Below are positions 8,435 through 16,410 of a stretch of DNA of 64,000 nucleotides, piece by piece; within the stretch, counting starts at the first letter, position 1, and every line of letters starts with the position of its first letter. Under the pieces are notes generated by a model. That model was not told the origin of the DNA, made no database searches, and saw only the letters and a program-made list of their open reading frames with translations. A program made the translations under genes and the position numbers. Source of the stretch: Tenuifilaceae bacterium CYCD (GTDB lineage Bacteria > Bacteroidota > Bacteroidia > Bacteroidales > Tenuifilaceae); the NCBI GenBank assembly GCA_036322835.1, contig AP027304.1, positions 744,001 through 808,000 on the forward strand, given 5' to 3'.

Positions 8435-9391
8435 ATGAAACAGATAATTGAACCCGTTGACCGAAAACTTATCATGGCGGAACTTACTTCCGATAAGTTT
8501 GTCCGACATACCAATAACGCCAACAACGAACTCTACATATTTACGCATCACAACGCCCCCAACCTTATGCGCGAGGTTGGCCGTTTACGGGAACTCACTT
8601 TTCGATCTGCAGGCGGTGGAACTGGTGCTGAAGTTGATATTGATGAGTACGATTTATGTAAAAATTGCTACAAGCAACTCATTGTATGGGATCCAAAGGA
8701 ACGCGAGATACTCGGAGGATATCGTTTCCATAGCATTGATCCCACAAAAGGGGAGGAAATTAATCTTTCCACCAAACACCTATTTAACTTTTCGGAAAAA
8801 TTTCAGAATGAGTACATGCCCCAAATGATTGAACTGGGCAGATCGTTTGTGCAGCCTAAATACCAAGCACAAGGTCGGTCTGGCAAAGGGCTTTACGCGC
8901 TGGACAACCTTTGGGATGGACTCGGTGCATTAATCGTTTTAAATCCGCATATCAAATATTTTTTTGGTAAAGTAACCATGTATAACGCCTACAATGTTAA
9001 TGCACGTAATTTGCTATTTTACTTCTTCGAAAAATATTTTCACGATAACGAGGCCTTAGTTACCCCAATACACCCAATTGAGGTAAATATTGATAGAGAC
9101 ATGCTTGCTAATGTTTTTAACGGTAAAAACTATGTCGAAGACTATAAAATACTTTCGCATAAAATTAGGGAACTCGGGGAGAAAATTCCTCCACTTATTA
9201 ACTCGTATATGAACATCAGCCCTTCCATGAAAGTTTTTGGAACCGTTATAAACCATGAGTTTGGCGAGGTTGAAGAAACTGGCATACTAATTACCATCCC
9301 TGATATATACCAACATAAGGTGGAAAGGCACATTGCATCATTCCTAAAAAAGATTAAGGAAAAATACACGCTGGGGCTAAGAAAAAATTAG
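8435..9391 (+). CDS. glsB: GNAT-type N-acyltransferase, probably GlsB of glycine-lipid synthesis
   Basis: 318 residues. It belongs to the OlsB/hemolysin-like acyltransferase group: an N-terminal block with REVGRLRELTFRSAGGGTG, then LGGYRF-type strands (ILGGYRF near residue 92) and the ELGRSFVQPKYQ block near residue 140 that is characteristic of these N-acyltransferases. In Bacteroides the equivalent enzyme transfers a 3-hydroxyacyl group from acyl-ACP to glycine, forming the monoacyl intermediate that GlsA completes. It lies 33 bases downstream of the O-acyltransferase in the same direction and has its own promoter element. It is longer than ornithine-specific OlsB (about 250-300 residues), as in Bacteroidota homologues. 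Glycine as acceptor is inferred from the lineage. Confidence 0.8.
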   Translation: MKQIIEPVDRKLIMAELTSDKFVRHTNNANNELYIFTHHNAPNLMREVGRLRELTFRSAGGGTGAEVDIDEYDLCKNCYKQLIVWDPKEREILGGYRFHSIDPTKGEEINLSTKHLFNFSEKFQNEYMPQMIELGRSFVQPKYQAQGRSGKGLYALDNLWDGLGALIVLNPHIKYFFGKVTMYNAYNVNARNLLFYFFEKYFHDNEALVTPIHPIEVNIDRDMLANVFNGKNYVEDYKILSHKIRELGEKIPPLINSYMNISPSMKVFGTVINHEFGEVEETGILITIPDIYQHKVERHIASFLKKIKEKYTLGLRKN

Positions 9392-9412
9392 AAAGCATTG
9401 AAACTTGAAGGC

Positions 9413-9420
9413 TAAATTTG
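9413..9420 (+). promoter_or_regulatory. -7 element TAAATTTG upstream of the TonB-dependent receptor
   Basis: A TAnnTTTG match. A TTG start at 9418 would overlap this element, which argues for the ATG at 9448 (or 9451) as the real start. Confidence 0.45.
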
Positions 9421-9447
9421 TATCTTGAATTATTTTCAAGAATTAAA

Positions 9448-11595
9448 ATGATGCGCCTTTATAGACTTCTAATTATTTACATTCTACCGCTACTATCAAC
9501 CTTTTCTGCATCTTCTCAGAATGCCGAAAACGATAATATTTTCAACCTTTCTCTCGAAGATCTACTTAATGTTCAGGTTACTACGGCTAGTAAGAAAGCT
9601 GAAAAGATTACCGATATCCCAGCGAGTACGGTTATTATTACCCGTGATGACATAGAGACCCAGGGTTATCAATCCATCGAGGAAATATTTGCCAACGTAA
9701 CCGGCATGTACCAAATGAACGAATACCTCTGGTTTGGTACTGATAACTTTGGAGTTAGAGGGTTCTATACCTCTGGAACTTTTAGCAACATAATAATTCT
9801 GGTAAACGGAGTTAATCAAATGGAGGAGTGGTACAATTCCTTTCCAACAACCAAAGTCAATGTACCAGTAGAAGCCATTGATAGAATTGAGGTTGTGCGA
9901 GGACCTTTATCGGTAATTTACGGCAATAGTGCGTTTTTTGGAGCCATTAATATCATCACTAACGAAACCTCCAGTTCAAAGAATATGGTATCGACAGGGT
10001 GTGGAAATAATGGACAATACCGCGTTTTTGGTAAAGTATCAGCCAAAACCAATGATTTCAACTTCACCCTAAATGCTGGAATATATGGCGACGATGGGAT
10101 TAACGAGCCCTGGGAAAAAATGAATACCGTGGTAAACCCCAACGGGGAATGGGGCGACATTCCCGCAACAAGCAAAGGGCAATTGGAAGATCACAGAAAG
10201 TATATCGACTTCTCTTTGGACTATAAAGGCTTCTTTGCAAGATATCAACAAACTGCAACGGATAGAGGCGTTATTGATTACTACCCAGGCTACGGAGATG
10301 GTCACCTAGCCAGAATACAGGCATCAAACTTTGTGGTCGGCCATAATATCTCATTAAACAAGCATTACGCGTTAAATCTGAAAGCAGGTTACTATACTTT
10401 CAGAAATTTTCTAGACTATAAACACAATTCAGACTCATCGGCCTACACTTTTAACGACATCTACTCCGAATCCTATGACCTAGAGATAAATGCAGTTTGG
10501 ACACCATCCGATAGGTTCAACATAATAACATCGGCCTATTACCGACAGGTACTCCGCGATCAACTAACAGTTGATGCACCCAACCTAAGCCTTGGCTACT
10601 ACAACCTCGACGCTGGACTATCGCGCCACAATAAAAAGTACACATGGGCATTTTTCTCTCAGGCTCAGTATACCACGGAAAAATTCTCGGCTGTAGCCGG
10701 AATTCGCTTTGAACAGACTCCTAAATATAACATCGACTATAGAGTGAGATTCGATTATCCTACAGATACTATTGACCCTAATAGCCCAGAATACATTAAG
10801 CAAATTGGAACATACCAGTACAACAATGTTCAGATAATACCTAGAGTTGGGGTTATATTCCATATTAATAGGAGCAATCACATAAAATTGATGTACGGGA
10901 GCGCTGTCAAAGCACCTTCAATCGGACAAAATATGGATATCGTTCGCAAACCCGAACGGCCTCAGATGAAACCGTCTACCATTCAAACCATAGAACTTAA
11001 CTATATTGCTACAATTGGAAACTTTGCCACATTAAATTTCAGTATTTTCCAAAACTACGCCGATAAACTGATAACACGCATCAATTCATTAACCCTGGGA
11101 ATGATTAACAATAGTTCAGGAAAATTAAGAACCACAGGAGCAGAAGGATCTATAACGCTTATTCCCATCGAAAAATTAGTGATAAATCTTAGCGCTATGT
11201 ACCAGTTTAGTACAGATAAAACAGCAGGCTATGAAGATGTGGACCTAAACTATTCGCCGAAAATACTTGGCTATGGAAAAGCTACATATCACTTTTTTAA
11301 GCATTTCTCTGCAAGCATGAATTTCAGGTATGTTGATAAAATGTATGCCGCCTATAATATATCGGCAATTGGAGATGGGTATCGAATTGGCAATACCGCT
11401 CCAGCCTATACAGTTGTAGGCCTAAACTTTCGTGCCGATAATATTATTAAGGAAGGAGTATTTGCATCCTTCGCCGTTTCAAATCTTTTCGACACTGAAA
11501 TACGTTACCCCGTAACCCGAAGTCAGGATTACTTTGATAAAGGCACCCTTGGCTACAGCCGAATGTTTACTATTAATGCTGGTTACAAATTTTAG
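9448..11595 (+). CDS. TonB-dependent outer-membrane receptor
   Basis: About 715 residues from the ATG at 9448 (a second ATG follows directly). A signal peptide ends near ASSQ. A TonB-box-like stretch and plug domain (VTTASKKAEKITDIPASTVIIT ..., then IDRIEVVRGPLSVIYGNSAFFGAINIIT in the usual plug position) precede a long beta-barrel ending in the aromatic FTINAGYKF. Unlike SusC-type receptors it has no N-terminal carboxypeptidase-like domain and no SusD partner nearby, so it resembles siderophore, vitamin or metal receptors more than glycan importers. The ligand is unknown. It starts 57 bases after the glsB-like gene and has its own promoter element. Its stop codon overlaps, tail to tail, the stop of the minus-strand PurF-like gene. 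Confidence 0.9.
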   Translation: MMRLYRLLIIYILPLLSTFSASSQNAENDNIFNLSLEDLLNVQVTTASKKAEKITDIPASTVIITRDDIETQGYQSIEEIFANVTGMYQMNEYLWFGTDNFGVRGFYTSGTFSNIIILVNGVNQMEEWYNSFPTTKVNVPVEAIDRIEVVRGPLSVIYGNSAFFGAINIITNETSSSKNMVSTGCGNNGQYRVFGKVSAKTNDFNFTLNAGIYGDDGINEPWEKMNTVVNPNGEWGDIPATSKGQLEDHRKYIDFSLDYKGFFARYQQTATDRGVIDYYPGYGDGHLARIQASNFVVGHNISLNKHYALNLKAGYYTFRNFLDYKHNSDSSAYTFNDIYSESYDLEINAVWTPSDRFNIITSAYYRQVLRDQLTVDAPNLSLGYYNLDAGLSRHNKKYTWAFFSQAQYTTEKFSAVAGIRFEQTPKYNIDYRVRFDYPTDTIDPNSPEYIKQIGTYQYNNVQIIPRVGVIFHINRSNHIKLMYGSAVKAPSIGQNMDIVRKPERPQMKPSTIQTIELNYIATIGNFATLNFSIFQNYADKLITRINSLTLGMINNSSGKLRTTGAEGSITLIPIEKLVINLSAMYQFSTDKTAGYEDVDLNYSPKILGYGKATYHFFKHFSASMNFRYVDKMYAAYNISAIGDGYRIGNTAPAYTVVGLNFRADNIIKEGVFASFAVSNLFDTEIRYPVTRSQDYFDKGTLGYSRMFTINAGYKF

Positions 11596-13490
11596 TACGC
11601 CCTTTGATTCCGTCCCTCAATAAAGTTGATAAATGAATTGTTTACAACTCTATTACCTCCTGGGGTTGGATAATTTCCAGTAAAGTACCAATCACCTAAA
11701 TCACTGGGGCAAGCCTCGTGTAGGTTTTCAATGGATTGGAAAACAATCTTCACTTTGGCTTTCATATCCTTAGGGGTAAGCAATTGAGCAATCTTATCGG
11801 ATATTTGCTCCACTGTAAAAGGCTTGTAAATTTCCTTTACGTAGTTGATTATTTCCTCTTTAGGCAAATTTTGCTGAGCCTTACATTGCTTGTAAACGTG
11901 GTTTATAATGCTCTCCTGACCTGTTTCCTTAAGCAATTCAATTGCTGCACGGAATGCTACAAAGTCGCCTAATTTAGCCATATCTATTCCGTAGCAATCG
12001 GGGTAGCGAATTTGCGGACACGATGAAACCACCACAATCATTGCTGGCTTCAATCGGTCAAGAATTTTCAGAATACTTTCACGAAGTGTCGTTCCACGAA
12101 CTATTGAATCGTCAATTACAACAAGATTATCAACATCATCTTTAACTATTCCGTAGGTAACGTCGTACACGTGTCCAACAAGATCTTCACGGCCCTTATC
12201 CTGGGTAATGAATGTGCGAAGTTTAACGTCCTTTACAGCCATTTTCTCAACCCTTAATCGGAGCGAGATAATTTCATCCAAATCCTTTTCGGTTAAAGAA
12301 GAGCCTTTCTCTAGTATTAATCGCTTTTTCTCGGTTTTAAGATAATCCTCCACGCCCTTAACCATTCCGTAAAATGCAGTTTCGGCTGTGTTGGGAATAT
12401 ATGAGAATACGGTGTTGGCATGATCATAATTTACAGCATTTAAAATTGCGGGAGTTAACAATTCTCCAAGTTTTTTCCGCTCATTGTAAATATCCTTATC
12501 GGTACCTCGGGAAAAGTATATTCGTTCAAATGAGCAGGATTTGCGGGCTTGTGGAATACGAATCTCCTCGTGCGAAACTTCCCCGTTGCGCTTCATAATA
12601 AGCGCATATCCAGGATTTATTTGCTTTACCTCTTCGGTTGGAATATTCATCACAGTTTGAATAACTGGTCGTTCCGAGGCTACTACCACAATCTCATCAT
12701 CAACATAGTAGAACGCTGGGCGAATTCCCCAAGGATCGCGCACCACAAAAGCATCGCCATGACCAATTAGGCCCGCCATTGCATAACCACCATCAAAATC
12801 CTTTGTGGCCGCCTGCAATACTTTTGAAACACTAATATTCTCCGCAATTAACCTGCTAATCTCCGTATTGGTGAAACCTTCGTTCTTATACTGACGGAAA
12901 AGTTGCTGGTTTTCCTCATCAAGGAAATGGCCTATCTTCTCGAGCACTGTAACAGTATCAGAATAGTCCCTTGGATGCTGGCCAAGGTCAACCAACTTTT
13001 TGAAAAGCTCATCAACATTGGTCATGTTAAAATTACCAGCGAGCACCAGTGTGCGCGATTTCCAATTATTATCGCGCATAACAGGGTGAACATACTCAAT
13101 GGAATTGTTGCCAAATGTGCCATAGCGTAAGTGTCCTAGGTATAGTTCACCGGCAAATGGAATATTTTGCTTTGCAAAAACAGGATCGTTAATTAAATCG
13201 GGCTTTTCGGAGTATTTGTTGATCCCCTTATTAACCACATCAAAAATGTCCTTGATGGGCGACGATGAGTTTGAGCGCTCCCTATCGATATATTTTTTCC
13301 CTGGATCCAAATCAAACTTTACAGAAGTCAATCCTGCTCCATCCTGCCCACGGTTATGTTGCTTTTCCATTAATAGGTAAAGCTTGTGCAACCCGTATCG
13401 CCAAGTGCCATACTTAAGCTGATAGTATTCCAAAGGTTTACGCAACCTAATTAATGCAATTCCGCATTCGTGTTTGATTTGCTCGCTCAT
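11592..13490 (-). CDS. Enlarged amidophosphoribosyltransferase (PurF-like) paralogue
   Basis: 632 residues. The N-terminal glutaminase domain has a nucleophile Cys at position 9 (HECGIALIR), so an eight-residue propeptide would have to be removed. NRGQDGAGL, GHLRYGT and the HPVMRDN region are recognisable Ntn-amidotransferase features. The C-terminal phosphoribosyltransferase domain has the PRPP loop VVIDDSIVRGTTL near residues 465-477 and the family block SCPQIRYPDCYGIDM. Canonical PurF is about 470-510 residues. This one carries insertions after residue 60 and in the stretch before the PRPP loop (about residues 375-440, lysine- and glutamate-rich), plus a C-terminal extension. Bacteroidota often carry this long form beside a standard PurF, so it may not be the housekeeping enzyme of purine synthesis. 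It lies 49 bases downstream of the transketolase gene, with a terminator in between. Confidence 0.8.
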   Translation of the reverse strand: MSEQIKHECGIALIRLRKPLEYYQLKYGTWRYGLHKLYLLMEKQHNRGQDGAGLTSVKFDLDPGKKYIDRERSNSSSPIKDIFDVVNKGINKYSEKPDLINDPVFAKQNIPFAGELYLGHLRYGTFGNNSIEYVHPVMRDNNWKSRTLVLAGNFNMTNVDELFKKLVDLGQHPRDYSDTVTVLEKIGHFLDEENQQLFRQYKNEGFTNTEISRLIAENISVSKVLQAATKDFDGGYAMAGLIGHGDAFVVRDPWGIRPAFYYVDDEIVVVASERPVIQTVMNIPTEEVKQINPGYALIMKRNGEVSHEEIRIPQARKSCSFERIYFSRGTDKDIYNERKKLGELLTPAILNAVNYDHANTVFSYIPNTAETAFYGMVKGVEDYLKTEKKRLILEKGSSLTEKDLDEIISLRLRVEKMAVKDVKLRTFITQDKGREDLVGHVYDVTYGIVKDDVDNLVVIDDSIVRGTTLRESILKILDRLKPAMIVVVSSCPQIRYPDCYGIDMAKLGDFVAFRAAIELLKETGQESIINHVYKQCKAQQNLPKEEIINYVKEIYKPFTVEQISDKIAQLLTPKDMKAKVKIVFQSIENLHEACPSDLGDWYFTGNYPTPGGNRVVNNSFINFIEGRNQRAY

Positions 13491-13507
13491 TTTATTTTCC
13501 TTTTAAT

Positions 13508-13532
13508 AAAAAAGGTAGACACTAAGTCTACC
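13508..13532 (-). terminator. Rho-independent terminator after the transketolase operon
   Basis: The hairpin GGTAGAC-ACTAA-GTCTACC is followed on the minus strand by a T-rich run. It ends the transcript coming from the transketolase genes before the PurF-like gene starts. Confidence 0.8.
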
Positions 13533-13539
13533 TACAATA

Positions 13540-14496
13540 TTACGTTCTTTTTCGTTTATACACCTCAAAAACTTTTTGAGCTATGTTGCCCGAATTTAAA
13601 CCGTACTTCTGAAGAAGTTCTAGTGGAGTACCCGATTCTCCAAAGCAATCGGGCATACCAATTATTTCCATTGGGACAGGGAAATTCCTCACTAAAACCT
13701 CAGCAACAGCACTTCCCATTCCACCATTTACCTGATGTTCCTCAACAGTAACCACAGCACCAGTTTTTTTAGCGGCTTGAATCAATAAATCCGAATCAAT
13801 GGGCTTAATGGTGTGTATGTTGACAACTTGGGCATCAACGCCCTGTTTCTTTAAAGATTGAGCAGCCTGCAGGGCTTCCCAAACCATATTGCCAGTTGCC
13901 ACAATGGTAATATCTGTACCTTGCCTTAGGATTTGCCCCTTGCCAATTGTAAACTCTTGCCTTTCCTCGGTAAAATTAGGTACAGGTTCACGCCCAAACC
14001 TTATGTAAACTGGCCCATCAATATTTTTAAATGCCTCAATGGTTGCAGTTTTTACCTGATTTGCATCGCAAGGCGATATTAAAGTCATATTTGGTAGTGA
14101 ACGGATATAGGCAATATCCTCTAACGCTTGATGCGTAGCGCCATCAGGACCAACCGAAATGCCCGCGTGAGCACCTCCAATTATCACCTTAACGTTATTG
14201 TAGCAAATAGATATTCTTATTTGATCGGCAGCGCGAATTGCTGCAAAAACACCGTAAGTGCTAAACACAGGTATTTTGTTAGATAAGGCCATTCCCGCAG
14301 TTACCGCTGCAATGTTTTGTTCTGCAATACCAAACGAAAAGAATCTATCGGGAAATGCCTCGGCAAAACTACTCAAACCCACAGATGATGTAATATCCGC
14401 TCCAAGCACAACTACATTTTGCGAGAGTTTGCCTATCTCAGCAACGCCCTCGCCAAAACCAAACCGTGGTGACTTATCGCCTTTATTGATATACAT
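13540..14496 (-). CDS. Transketolase, C-terminal subunit
   Basis: 318 residues. It corresponds to the pyrimidine-binding and C-terminal domains of transketolase: the FGIAEQN block (residues about 75-81) carries the glutamate that activates the thiamine diphosphate cofactor, followed by GGAHAGISVGPDGATHQ and the C-terminal transketolase domain (VVTVEEHQVNGGMGSAVAEVL). Its ATG directly abuts the stop codon of the N-terminal subunit with no gap, so the two halves are translated together and form one split enzyme of the non-oxidative pentose phosphate pathway. Split transketolases are common in anaerobes and archaea. The acceptor specificity (ribose-5-phosphate versus deoxyxylulose-type chemistry) cannot be read directly, but the pairing with the N-terminal half favours true transketolase. 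Confidence 0.92.
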   Translation of the reverse strand: MYINKGDKSPRFGFGEGVAEIGKLSQNVVVLGADITSSVGLSSFAEAFPDRFFSFGIAEQNIAAVTAGMALSNKIPVFSTYGVFAAIRAADQIRISICYNNVKVIIGGAHAGISVGPDGATHQALEDIAYIRSLPNMTLISPCDANQVKTATIEAFKNIDGPVYIRFGREPVPNFTEERQEFTIGKGQILRQGTDITIVATGNMVWEALQAAQSLKKQGVDAQVVNIHTIKPIDSDLLIQAAKKTGAVVTVEEHQVNGGMGSAVAEVLVRNFPVPMEIIGMPDCFGESGTPLELLQKYGLNSGNIAQKVFEVYKRKRT

Positions 14497-15342
14497 CTAG
14501 CCTAATATATTTGAATAGTACTCATACAGCTCTAACAAAAACCTTTTTGCCTCTTCGGCATTGGGTGCTTTTCCGTGCCAACGGTAATCATCCTCAATTG
14601 ATTTAACTCCAAAACCCATCTTGGTTTTTGCAATTATTACCGTTGGAGAACCTGTATGTCTTTTTGCTAAATCTAACGTTGATATTAAACTCTCTATATT
14701 GTTTCCATCACACTCTAACGCATTCCATCCAAATGATTTCCATTTATCGGCAAGAGGTTCTAACTCCATCACCTTGGATGTTCTTCCATCAATTTGGCAG
14801 TAATTTCTATCTACAATGGCAATTAAATTATCGAGTTTATAGTGCGATGCACTCATTGCAGCCTCCCAAATTGAACCTTCCTGTAATTCGCCATCGCCAT
14901 GAATGGAGTAAACGCGCCAACTAACCTTATCAATTTTTGCAGTTAAAGCTATTCCCACAGCAACAGACAAACCTTGTCCGAGGGAGCCTGCGGAGAGTTC
15001 AATTCCGGGTAAACCGTGATCGCGTCCAGGGTGTCCCTGCAAACGAGTTCCCAGTTTACGTAAGGTTGACAACTCGTTACGCGAGAAATAACCTGCATTT
15101 GCTAACGATGCGTAAAGTACTGGTGCGACGTGACCAATGGAAAGAATCAACCTATCCCGTTCTGACCATAAAGGCTCGCTAGAGCGGTGGTTTAATGTAT
15201 CAAAATAAAGTGTGGTGAATACATCGGCAAGGCCAAGCGACCCACCTAAATGTCCAGAGCCAGCGGCAGCCAGACTCGTTATCACATCCTCTCGGATTCT
15301 CTTTGATACGGCTATTAGCTGCTGAACATCTGTTGTTTTCAT
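14497..15342 (-). CDS. Transketolase, N-terminal (ThDP-binding) subunit
   Basis: 281 residues. It is the diphosphate-binding half of transketolase: GSGHLGGSLGLADVFTTLYF near residues 27-46, GHLGG and HPGRD substrate/cofactor histidines, and the ThDP motif GDGELQEGSIWEAAMSASHYKLDNLIAIVDRN (GDG...N), which binds Mg2+-diphosphate. It lies 4 bases downstream of the SPOR-protein gene and abuts the C-terminal subunit, suggesting one operon running from the LEA-type lipoprotein gene or glpK to this pair. Length fits the family (about 270-285). Confidence 0.93.
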   Translation of the reverse strand: MKTTDVQQLIAVSKRIREDVITSLAAAGSGHLGGSLGLADVFTTLYFDTLNHRSSEPLWSERDRLILSIGHVAPVLYASLANAGYFSRNELSTLRKLGTRLQGHPGRDHGLPGIELSAGSLGQGLSVAVGIALTAKIDKVSWRVYSIHGDGELQEGSIWEAAMSASHYKLDNLIAIVDRNYCQIDGRTSKVMELEPLADKWKSFGWNALECDGNNIESLISTLDLAKRHTGSPTVIIAKTKMGFGVKSIEDDYRWHGKAPNAEEAKRFLLELYEYYSNILG

Positions 15343-15346
15343 ACTT

Positions 15347-15811
15347 CTACTCCAGCGATGGGAAATTAACCCAGTCGGGTATTATGAATGCTTTTGGGTA
15401 ATCAACAAGTAATTGTTGGTAAAACTTCTGAGCACTCTCGCGCGAACGAAAATCGCCCACAGATATTTTCCAGTAAGGGTTATCGTAACTTTGATAAACC
15501 TTCACGCCCGGGTACTTCTCCATAAAAACTCGCATCGATTCCTCGGAATTACGTCTTGCGTTCTGGCCTAGTTCAAAGAAAATTCGTATTCTAAAACCTT
15601 GCATTCCGGGATTCTTTGCATTTTGCAATACGTGTAAATCGAGCAGGTTCGCAATTTGAGCATCCTGCCTTATTACAATCTTACCCTGACTTGGATTATT
15701 ATTCTGAAGACGCTTAATTATATTATCAATTTCATTACCACCATTAACTTCCTGAGCAAACAACGTTGCTGCAGAGAATAGCACTAATAATATTGATAGA
15801 ATTCCTTTCAT
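15347..15811 (-). CDS. Exported SPOR-domain protein
   Basis: About 154 residues from the ATG at 15811. An upstream in-frame start at 15871 would put 20 residues before an evident signal peptide (MKGILSILLVLFSAATLFAQ), so the shorter form is chosen. The mature protein has a charged linker and then a C-terminal SPOR-like domain (GFRIRIFFELGQNARRNSEES ... PYWKISVGDFRSRESAQKF), with the typical 'v.vG.f.s...A' strand-helix pattern. SPOR domains bind glycan strands lacking stem peptides, mostly at division sites, so a periplasmic peptidoglycan-binding role is likely. It is co-transcribed with split transketolase, an odd pairing. Confidence 0.8.
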   Translation of the reverse strand: MKGILSILLVLFSAATLFAQEVNGGNEIDNIIKRLQNNNPSQGKIVIRQDAQIANLLDLHVLQNAKNPGMQGFRIRIFFELGQNARRNSEESMRVFMEKYPGVKVYQSYDNPYWKISVGDFRSRESAQKFYQQLLVDYPKAFIIPDWVNFPSLE

Positions 15812-15857
15812 TTTTACCTTGAAATTGTGCTGCAAATTTAGCAAAATGTTTTGAATG

Positions 15858-16379
15858 CTAATTATTACCACCTTTTTCGACTACCGATAAGGTATCGGCT
15901 ACAACTAACTTATCCTGTTGTGATTTCATCAAACTATCGAGCGGTTGTTTAGGAATTTTAATTTTTTTAACAATTGGGAAACGCCCTCCCTTAACATATC
16001 CCTCAACTGTTATCATCGACAATAACTTTTTACCAGTACCCAACAATTTAAATGCATCGGCAGCTGTACGGAGTTTTATCTCAACAGGAACATCGTAATC
16101 TGCTCTTGTTCCTGGCGATAATGTTATTTTTTCAGTACTTACCAGCTTCCCTAGCTCACGATTGTTCAACCAAGCATTAAACTCAAAATGTTTAATTACA
16201 ATTTTTTTTGAGTTAGGGTTATTCACATCAAAGGTAAGGTTCAGAAATATCACACCATCCTGCATTCCTTTAAATTTAACATCCTTCACCCCTTTAATGT
16301 CGATTCCCTGATATTTAGAGCAACTTGCGAATACAACTCCTAAAAGCAGAAACAAAACTAAATTTCGTAATTTATTCAT
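15858..16379 (-). CDS. Lipoprotein with LEA type 2 / WHy-like domain
   Basis: About 173 residues from the ATG at 16379. Longer in-frame starts up to 16565 would run through the end of glpK and lack a signal. The signal peptide ends in the lipobox VFASC, so it is a lipid-anchored envelope protein. Residues about 30-135 show the LEA14/WHy pattern: DGVIFLNLTFDVNNPNSKKIVIKHFEFNAW, with the N-P-N turn, then a conserved-length beta sandwich ending with DVPVEIKLRT. Bacterial WHy-domain lipoproteins have poorly known functions, sometimes linked to desiccation or envelope stress. It lies between glpK (31 bases upstream) and the SPOR gene (46 bases downstream), in the same direction. Confidence 0.75.
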   Translation of the reverse strand: MNKLRNLVLFLLLGVVFASCSKYQGIDIKGVKDVKFKGMQDGVIFLNLTFDVNNPNSKKIVIKHFEFNAWLNNRELGKLVSTEKITLSPGTRADYDVPVEIKLRTAADAFKLLGTGKKLLSMITVEGYVKGGRFPIVKKIKIPKQPLDSLMKSQQDKLVVADTLSVVEKGGNN

Positions 16380-16410
16380 CGTTAAAGTATTTATCTTTTT
16401 ATACCAATAA

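Noticed and set aside
15811-15871. Longer start of the SPOR protein at 15871 overlapping the lipoprotein gene
   Set aside because: It would bury the signal peptide 20 residues inside the protein; the ATG at 15811 gives a normal signal peptide and no overlap.
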